NCBI GenBank assembly: GCA_944383785.1
Contig: CALWQV010000001.1
Span: forward strand, 1 to 64,000
Length of the DNA stretch: 64,000 bases
Direction: 5' to 3'
Source of the DNA: an uncultured Enterocloster sp.
GTDB taxonomy: Bacteria; Bacillota; Clostridia; Lachnospirales; Lachnospiraceae
The position numbers and the translations under genes were made by a program. The notes beneath the pieces are model-generated. The model saw only the letters and a list, made by a program, of their open reading frames with translations, had not been told where the DNA came from and did no database searches. Positions 59,250 to 64,000 of this stretch are shown here, in pieces. Position 1 is the first letter of the stretch. The number at the start of each line of letters is the position of its first letter.

Positions 59250-59786
59250 ATGTATTTAAGAAAATTATTAGGAAGCGCTGTATTTACAGTAGGTATTTTG
59301 CTAGTAACAAATTCCGTTGTATTTGCGTCAAATTTTAATCCACTAGATTATACCTCAATTACGTTTGAGTCAGAATTGCTTTTACCCGAAATTGAAGAAA
59401 GTCAGGATTATGTTAGAGCTACTGCTAGAAGAGGTGTTTTTTTCGCGGGAGCTGATTTATCGATTACAAATAATGATGGCGATATTGATGTTGCAGGACA
59501 TGCGTATATGTCGGAACCAGTGGATGAGATTTATATGACAATTTATCTAGATCGGTATGTTGTTGATGAAGAAGGCGATGGAGATTGGGTACATGTGGAT
59601 ATGTTTGAATTTGAATTCTACGCTGAAGACTATCCAGACGGGGAGTTAACATCAGAATCAGTAGAATTCACATTGACAGGTTATCCCAAAGGTGAATATT
59701 ATCGTCTTCGCGGTGCTTATGCTGCCGTTAAAGACGGCGTAATTGAAGGATTTGGACCGTCAACCGACGGAATCTTAATTGAATAA
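59250..59786 (+). CDS. Small secreted protein of unknown function
   Basis: A 178-residue exported protein. The signal peptide has a basic start, a hydrophobic core and a likely cut after VVFAS. The mature part is acidic and beta-rich (TARRGVFFAGADLSITNNDG, DEIYMTIYLDRYV), perhaps one immunoglobulin-like sandwich. It starts 14 bases after the membrane protein gene and shares its AT-rich composition, so the two are probably co-transcribed. I recognise no named function. Confidence 0.75.
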   Translation: MYLRKLLGSAVFTVGILLVTNSVVFASNFNPLDYTSITFESELLLPEIEESQDYVRATARRGVFFAGADLSITNNDGDIDVAGHAYMSEPVDEIYMTIYLDRYVVDEEGDGDWVHVDMFEFEFYAEDYPDGELTSESVEFTLTGYPKGEYYRLRGAYAAVKDGVIEGFGPSTDGILIE

Positions 59787-59830
59787 TTACCCACATTTGT
59801 ATAGAGACATCGACTCAAAACAACCCCAAA

Positions 59831-59877
59831 CAGAATCCCCCGCGTCAGCCGCAAACAAGCTGGCGCGGGGGATTCTG
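59831..59877. terminator. Strong hairpin between convergent genes
   Basis: CAGAATCCCCCGCGTCAGC (59831-59849) pairs with GCTGGCGCGGGGGATTCTG (59859-59877): 19 bp with one G-U. The T-run after it is poor (CGTTTAGGG...CTTTTG), so it may end transcription from both sides by structure, or protect 3' ends. Confidence 0.7.
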
Positions 59878-59917
59878 CGTTTAGGGTCTGCTTTTGTTTC
59901 CCTTCTGTTCGGAACCA

Positions 59918-60172
59918 CTATGAATAATTGACTCCCGCCTCGTACTCCTTCAAGGCCTGGGCCAGCTGATCCGGGCAGGAGGTGGGCTTGAAGCCGCAGC
60001 GGATTCCATCCAGACGACGGATCGCCTCGTCGATATCCATTCCCTCCACCAGGCGGGCAACCCCCTGGGTATTGCCGGCGCAGCCGCCTTCAAAATGTAC
60101 ATTGGTCAATTTATGGTCTTTAACGTCAAAGGTAATCCTGCGGGTGCAGACGCCGTGTGTCTTGTACTGCAT
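59918..60172 (-). CDS. TSCPD-domain protein (TIGR03905-type)
   Basis: An 84-residue protein. GGCAGNTQGVARLVEGM and CGFKPTSCPDQLAQAL are the core of the TSCPD domain, found free-standing and at the C-terminus of some ribonucleotide reductases. Its four Cys could bind zinc. The cellular role is unsettled. The gene is monocistronic. Confidence 0.93.
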   Translation of the reverse strand: MQYKTHGVCTRRITFDVKDHKLTNVHFEGGCAGNTQGVARLVEGMDIDEAIRRLDGIRCGFKPTSCPDQLAQALKEYEAGVNYS

Positions 60173-60258
60173 TGGTCATGCCTCCTGAACTTGAAATTCC
60201 TATGAGATTATATGCGAAACAGCGCCAGAATGTCAAGGCGGGATCAGGTTTTTCTCTC

Positions 60259-60286
60259 TTGCAAAGGCATTAATTTTCAGTATAAT
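60259..60286 (+). promoter_or_regulatory. Promoter of mtnN
   Basis: TTGCAA (60259-60264) and a consensus TATAAT (60281-60286) with 16-base spacing, 74 bases before the start codon. Confidence 0.65.
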
Positions 60287-60359
60287 AATAGGAAGCGGGC
60301 TCTGCTGCGGCATAAGAGAGAGACCGAAACAGTGGGAGCTATCAAAAAGGAGGATCAGG

Positions 60360-61058
60360 ATGCTTGGAATTATCGGAGCCATGGATGAAGAAGTGGCAAG
60401 ATTGAAAGAACAGATGGAGGACGCTCAGGTACAGACCTGGGCGGGCATGGAGTTTTACCGTGGAAGGATCAATGGAAAGGAGGCGGTGGTGGTCCGCTCC
60501 GGCATTGGAAAGGTCAACGCGGCGGTCTGCGCCCAGATTCTGGCGGACCGCTATGAGGTTAGCGCCATTGTCAATACAGGAATTGCCGGTTCTCTGGACG
60601 GGAAAATTGATATCGGGGATATTGTGCTGTCCACCGACGCCCTTCAGCATGACATGGACGCCACGAACTTTGGCTACACCCTAGGGCAGATTCCCCGGAT
60701 GGAGGTGCTTTCCTTTCAGGCGGACCGGCGGCTTTTGGAGCTGGCCCGGGCATGCTGCAAGGAGGTGAACCCGGATATTCATGTCTATGAGGGCCGGGTG
60801 GTCAGCGGCGACCAGTTTGTATCCAGCCAGGAGAAGAAGGAGTGGCTGATCAGGAACTTTAAGGGCTCCTGCACGGAGATGGAGGGGGCGGCCATTGCCC
60901 AGGCGGCTTACCTGAATGAAATTCCATTTCTCATTATCCGGGCGATCTCGGATAAGGCGGACAACAGCGCCACCATGGATTATCCCGCCTTTGAGGCCCA
61001 GGCCATCGACCACTCGGTGAACCTGATGCTGGAAATGATCCGCCGTTATGAGGCATGA
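60360..61058 (+). CDS. mtnN: 5'-methylthioadenosine/S-adenosylhomocysteine nucleosidase
   Basis: A 232-residue enzyme of normal length. IGAMDEEV carries the water-activating Glu, EMEGAAIAQ binds the ribose, and RAISDKAD holds the catalytic Asp. It splits MTA and SAH to adenine plus thioribose derivatives, recycling SAM by-products (and feeding LuxS if present). RBS AAAGGAGG. Confidence 0.96.
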   Translation: MLGIIGAMDEEVARLKEQMEDAQVQTWAGMEFYRGRINGKEAVVVRSGIGKVNAAVCAQILADRYEVSAIVNTGIAGSLDGKIDIGDIVLSTDALQHDMDATNFGYTLGQIPRMEVLSFQADRRLLELARACCKEVNPDIHVYEGRVVSGDQFVSSQEKKEWLIRNFKGSCTEMEGAAIAQAAYLNEIPFLIIRAISDKADNSATMDYPAFEAQAIDHSVNLMLEMIRRYEA

Positions 61059-61210
61059 TCTTAAGGTCAGGCCCGGTTCAGAATCGAATAAAGGGAGAAT
61101 TTGACGAACGATTCTAGGCTCTCTCAACTTCCCAAAGGAATCTTCCGTGGTTATAATGGAAACGCACAAAATAACTACGGAATGTTTCCGGGAAGAAAGG
61201 GGAGCTTTTT

Positions 61211-61975
61211 ATGATGAACTTTTTACAAACGGGAAAAGCACTGTATATTCTGGCGGCCGTATGCCTGGCGGGGATCGTGGTGCGGCTTCTGGCGGGAAGC
61301 TTCTACAAAGGACTAATTAAGGAAAGCGCCAACCTTGCGCTGACAAAAAACAAATATCTGCGCGCCTTAAAGCAGAACGCGGAGGATACATACCGTCTCA
61401 ACCAGGGAATGAACAATACGAAGGTTTACCTGGAAAAGCAGCTTTACAGTCTGCGTATGGCAGGGATTTCCATCAAAGGCCTGGACAACCTGTCGGGCCA
61501 GCTGACGCTTCTGTGCTTTTTGGCCGGCGGGGCGGCTGCCTTTATGGCATATTGGTATAGAAGCGACAATTACTACATTGTTCTCTACGGGGCGGTGGGA
61601 ATCCTCTGCGGTATGCTGACCATGTTTGTGGATTACGGGGTCAACCTGGAAGCCAGACGGCAGCAGCTTTTGACCTGTCTGCAGGATTATCTGGAAAATG
61701 TTATGTGGCCCAGGATGTCCAGGGAAAGCTCCGAGCTGGGGGTCACGGCTAGCGACAGCCCGGACAAGCGTGAAAACAATTTGGTGCGGGCCATTGGACG
61801 GGAGCGCAGAGGCCAGGGAAGGCGGGGCATCGAGCAGACGGCGGCCAGCCGGGAAAAGGTAAAGGAGCAGCCCCAGGCCCGGGAGGCGGAAAACGCGGGA
61901 GAGAACTGGCTGAAGGAGCTGAACCCGGATCAGAAGCGGGTGCTGGGAGAGCTGTTAAAGGAGTTTATTTCCTAA
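61211..61975 (+). CDS. Conserved membrane protein of unknown function
   Basis: A 254-residue protein. One N-terminal helix (about 10-28) is followed by a ~70-residue charged stretch, two close helices (about 97-113 and 120-139), and a basic cytoplasmic tail (about 140-254). The middle (KQNAEDTYRLNQGMNNTKVYLEK) looks helical. A TATAAT at 61152-61157 could be its -10 box, without a convincing -35. I recognise no named family; it lies between mtnN and pgi. Confidence 0.75.
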   Translation: MMNFLQTGKALYILAAVCLAGIVVRLLAGSFYKGLIKESANLALTKNKYLRALKQNAEDTYRLNQGMNNTKVYLEKQLYSLRMAGISIKGLDNLSGQLTLLCFLAGGAAAFMAYWYRSDNYYIVLYGAVGILCGMLTMFVDYGVNLEARRQQLLTCLQDYLENVMWPRMSRESSELGVTASDSPDKRENNLVRAIGRERRGQGRRGIEQTAASREKVKEQPQAREAENAGENWLKELNPDQKRVLGELLKEFIS

Positions 61976-62024
61976 GAATCCCATTTTTTACCGTTCTTCT
62001 ATCGCAATTAAAGCGGCAATGTGT

Positions 62025-62030
62025 TATAAT
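62025..62030 (+). promoter_or_regulatory. -10 box of pgi
   Basis: TATAAT at 62025-62030 with a poor -35 (TCGCAA, 17 bases upstream). The leader holds a hairpin TCATGGG-AGGAG-CCCATGA (62085-62103) whose loop is a Shine-Dalgarno-like AGGAG, about 25 bases before the start codon. Confidence 0.55.
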
Positions 62031-62128
62031 AGGGACAGCCAGCGGGCCAGGACGGCAGAGAACCGGGTCCGCATGACATAGATTTCATGGGAGGAGCCCA
62101 TGAACATAAGAAAAGGAGAGCAAAAGTT

Positions 62129-63478
62129 ATGGGAAGAGAAGTAACATTCGATTATTCCAGGGCAGCTGGTTTTGTATCCCCGGAAGAGATGGAGAACTTT
62201 AAGACCACCGTTATGACCGCGAAGGAGACGCTGGTACATAAGTCGGGAGCGGGAAATGATTTCCTGGGCTGGATTGACCTTCCGGTTGACTATGACAAGG
62301 AAGAGTTCGCGCGGATCAAGAAGGCCGCGGCAAAGATCCAGGGGGACTCGGATGTTCTTCTGGTAATTGGAATCGGCGGTTCCTATCTGGGAGCCAGAGC
62401 CGCCATTGAGTTCTTATCTCACAGCTTTTATAATGTACTTCCCAAGGAAGTCCGCAAGACTCCGGAGATCTACTTTGTGGGAAACAGCATCAGCAGCAAG
62501 TACATCCACGATTTAAAGCAGGTGCTGGAGGGCAAGGATTTCTCCATCAACATTATTTCCAAATCCGGAACCACCACAGAGCCGGCCATCGCCTTCCGGG
62601 TATTTAAGGAGATGCTGATCGAGAAGTACGGAAAAGAAGAGGCTAATAAGAGAATCTACGCCACCACAGACAAAGCGAGAGGCGCCTTAAAGAACCTGGC
62701 GGACCAGGAGGGATACGAGGAGTTCGTAGTTCCGGACGATGTGGGCGGCCGCTACTCTGTGCTGACGGCGGTAGGTCTTCTTCCCATCGCGGTAAGCGGC
62801 GCGGATATTGACAAGCTGATGGAGGGCGCGGCTTCCGGCCGTCAGAAGGCATTGGAGCGCCCCTATGAGAGCAACGGCGCTCTGCAGTATGCGGCGGTGC
62901 GCAACATTCTGCTGCGAAAGGGCAAGCAGGTGGAGATTACAGCCAACTACGAGCCCAGCCTCCACTATATCTCCGAGTGGTGGAAGCAGCTCTTCGGAGA
63001 GAGCGAGGGCAAGGATCAGAGAGGCATTTTCCCGGCATCCGTTGACTTGACCACGGATCTGCATTCCATGGGCCAGTTCATCCAGGACGGCGCGCGGATC
63101 ATGTTTGAGACGGTGATCAATGTGGAGGAATCCCCGGCGGAGATTCTGCTGAATAAAGAGGACGTGGATACGGACGGCATGAACTACCTGGCCGGAAAGA
63201 GCGTTGATTTTGTAAATAAGAGCGCCATGAACGGCACGATTTTGGCTCACACCGACGGACAGGTGCCAAACCTCCGCATCGACGTGCCGGAGCAGAATGA
63301 ATTCTACCTGGGCGAGCTGTTCTACTTCTATGAGTTTGCCTGCGGCGTCAGCGGTTATATCCTGGGGATCAATCCCTTCAACCAGCCTGGCGTAGAGAGC
63401 TATAAGAAGAATATGTTCGCGCTTTTAGGCAAGCCCGGATATGAGGAGCAGAGAGAGGCTCTGTTAAAGAGATTATAA
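62129..63478 (+). CDS. pgi: Glucose-6-phosphate isomerase
   Basis: A 449-residue enzyme, the short bacterial form. [33 protein letters not shown] and the C-terminal [14 protein letters not shown] are family signatures. It interconverts glucose-6-phosphate and fructose-6-phosphate in glycolysis. I chose ATG 62129 with AAAAGGAG upstream; the frame extends to 62087, but those codons cover a leader hairpin. Confidence 0.97.
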   Translation: MGREVTFDYSRAAGFVSPEEMENFKTTVMTAKETLVHKSGAGNDFLGWIDLPVDYDKEEFARIKKAAAKIQGDSDVLLVIGIGGSYLGARAAIEFLSHSFYNVLPKEVRKTPEIYFVGNSISSKYIHDLKQVLEGKDFSINIISKSGTTTEPAIAFRVFKEMLIEKYGKEEANKRIYATTDKARGALKNLADQEGYEEFVVPDDVGGRYSVLTAVGLLPIAVSGADIDKLMEGAASGRQKALERPYESNGALQYAAVRNILLRKGKQVEITANYEPSLHYISEWWKQLFGESEGKDQRGIFPASVDLTTDLHSMGQFIQDGARIMFETVINVEESPAEILLNKEDVDTDGMNYLAGKSVDFVNKSAMNGTILAHTDGQVPNLRIDVPEQNEFYLGELFYFYEFACGVSGYILGINPFNQPGVESYKKNMFALLGKPGYEEQREALLKRL

Positions 63479-63502
63479 GCGGGCAGCCGCTGTAAAGAAC
63501 GG

Positions 63503-63538
63503 CCCCGGCCTTCCCAATCAGGAGGCCGGGGTATTTTT
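63503..63538 (+). terminator. Intrinsic terminator of pgi
   Basis: CCCCGGCCT (63503-63511) pairs with AGGCCGGGG (63523-63531) and is followed by TATTTTTG. Confidence 0.92.
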
Positions 63539-63554
63539 GTCCCTTGAAAGGCAG

Positions 63555-63821
63555 CTACTCCTCGATCGCCTGGATTTCCAGGTAATCAAAGTCAATGGAT
63601 TCGATAAAATGATCCTGGGTAAAGCGGACCTTGCTGTGAAGCTGGAATTCACGCACCGCGGCGTCCAGCCACATGGGCTTTTCCAGGTCAAATTCGTAGC
63701 AGATTTCATCCAGGGCCTGAAAGACCATCTGAGTCCTGGAAAGAGAGTAGTCGCTGATGGAAATGACGGTGTCCTTCACCAGGTGATTATGCTTGATGAT
63801 TTTTCCCCACATGCGGAACAT
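63555..63821 (-). CDS. Small conserved hypothetical protein
   Basis: An 88-residue soluble protein with mixed charge (MFRMWGKIIKHNHLVKDTVI... WLDAAVREFQLHSKVRFTQD). The ATG has a full AGGAGG 7 bases upstream, and codon use looks genuine, so it is a real gene. The function is unknown. It converges on pgi. Confidence 0.75.
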   Translation of the reverse strand: MFRMWGKIIKHNHLVKDTVISISDYSLSRTQMVFQALDEICYEFDLEKPMWLDAAVREFQLHSKVRFTQDHFIESIDFDYLEIQAIEE

Positions 63822-63979
63822 AGGCTTCCTCCTTGATGCTGTGATTTCGCTCTTAACTATATCGGATTTTCAGAAAGATGTAAAGAGGCTTGTCCGGGGG
63901 AAAAAATTGTAGTAATCTATAGATAAAGAAAGCGGGGGAGAAGGAGCTCTCCCGCCATACTGACACGGAGGATAAATGC

Positions 63980-64000
63980 ATGGCAGCGGCTATTACGGAT
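63980..64000 (+). CDS. Start of a gene running off the window
   Basis: ATG 63980 is preceded by GGAGG (63967-63971) at good spacing and begins MAAAITD before the window ends. A second ATG at 63976 is too close to the ribosome site. The product cannot be identified. Confidence 0.5.

Noticed and set aside
61102..61107. A TTGACG box as -35 of the gene at 61211
   Set aside because: No -10 box at 16-18 bases; the TATAAT at 61152 is too far away.
1..64000. CRISPR arrays, insertion sequences, prophage, tRNA or rRNA genes
   Set aside because: I found no regularly spaced direct repeats, transposase or integrase frames, tRNA T-loop/acceptor patterns or conserved rRNA segments.

Overview
The window reads as a chromosomal segment of a low-to-mid-GC Firmicute, most likely a Lachnospiraceae-type Clostridium. 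This is inferred from gene families, from strong AGGAGG-type ribosome sites with consensus TTGACA/TATAAT promoters, and from the make-up of the Tad pilus locus; no rRNA or species marker is present. About 60 protein genes are supported. I see no tRNA, rRNA, insertion sequence, CRISPR array or prophage.

Bases 1-22,700 carry the tail of an HD-GYP (c-di-GMP phosphodiesterase-type) gene and then a very long exopolysaccharide (EPS) operon of 17 tightly packed or overlapping genes (628-22007). The operon has a consensus promoter, a class I cyclic-di-GMP riboswitch and an overlapping intrinsic terminator in its leader. It encodes a priming sugar-phosphate transferase, six further glycosyltransferases, a Wzx-type flippase, a Wzy-like polymerase, two related Wzz-like (PCP) proteins, a GH39 hydrolase, UDP-GlcA/UDP-GalA precursor enzymes, an orphan acyl-CoA carboxyltransferase-like protein paired with a NeuD-type acyltransferase, a DivIVA-like coiled-coil protein and a membrane-anchored phosphoesterase. 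The second PCP protein is fused to a degenerate GGDEF domain. c-di-GMP may therefore be read twice, once at the RNA and once at the polymerisation machinery. The EPS region is visibly more AT-rich than the flanks, and its right edge lies near 22,680.

Bases 22,700-38,200 are mixed: a two-component system, an Abi_2/HEPN abortive-infection-type gene with its own promoter, a lipoprotein, an esterase, an apt-histidine kinase-AraC operon, an EamA exporter, a phosphotransferase, a glycogen-type operon (DUF2508-like, GH13 amylase, glgB) and an ArsR-type regulator with a perfect operator palindrome.

Bases 38,400-44,900 hold a 1309-residue GGDEF-like/PAS/GAF/EAL protein with a G10 tract at its ribosome-binding position, followed by a CheB-CheR-coiled coil-PAS fusion.

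Bases 45,000-55,460 are a Tad (type IVb) pilus locus: two prepilin peptidases, TadZ, TadA, TadB, TadC, Flp-like pilin, a DUF5702-type protein, TadE-like pseudopilins and an FHA protein. It has two near-identical promoters and a structured RNA leader.

The rest is housekeeping: rhomboid protease, HIT protein, small sigma factor, murG, a membrane/secreted protein pair, TSCPD protein, mtnN, a membrane protein, pgi, a small conserved protein and the start of another gene.

The theme linking the regions is surface lifestyle: EPS, adhesive pili and several c-di-GMP turnover or sensing modules lie within about 45 kb.
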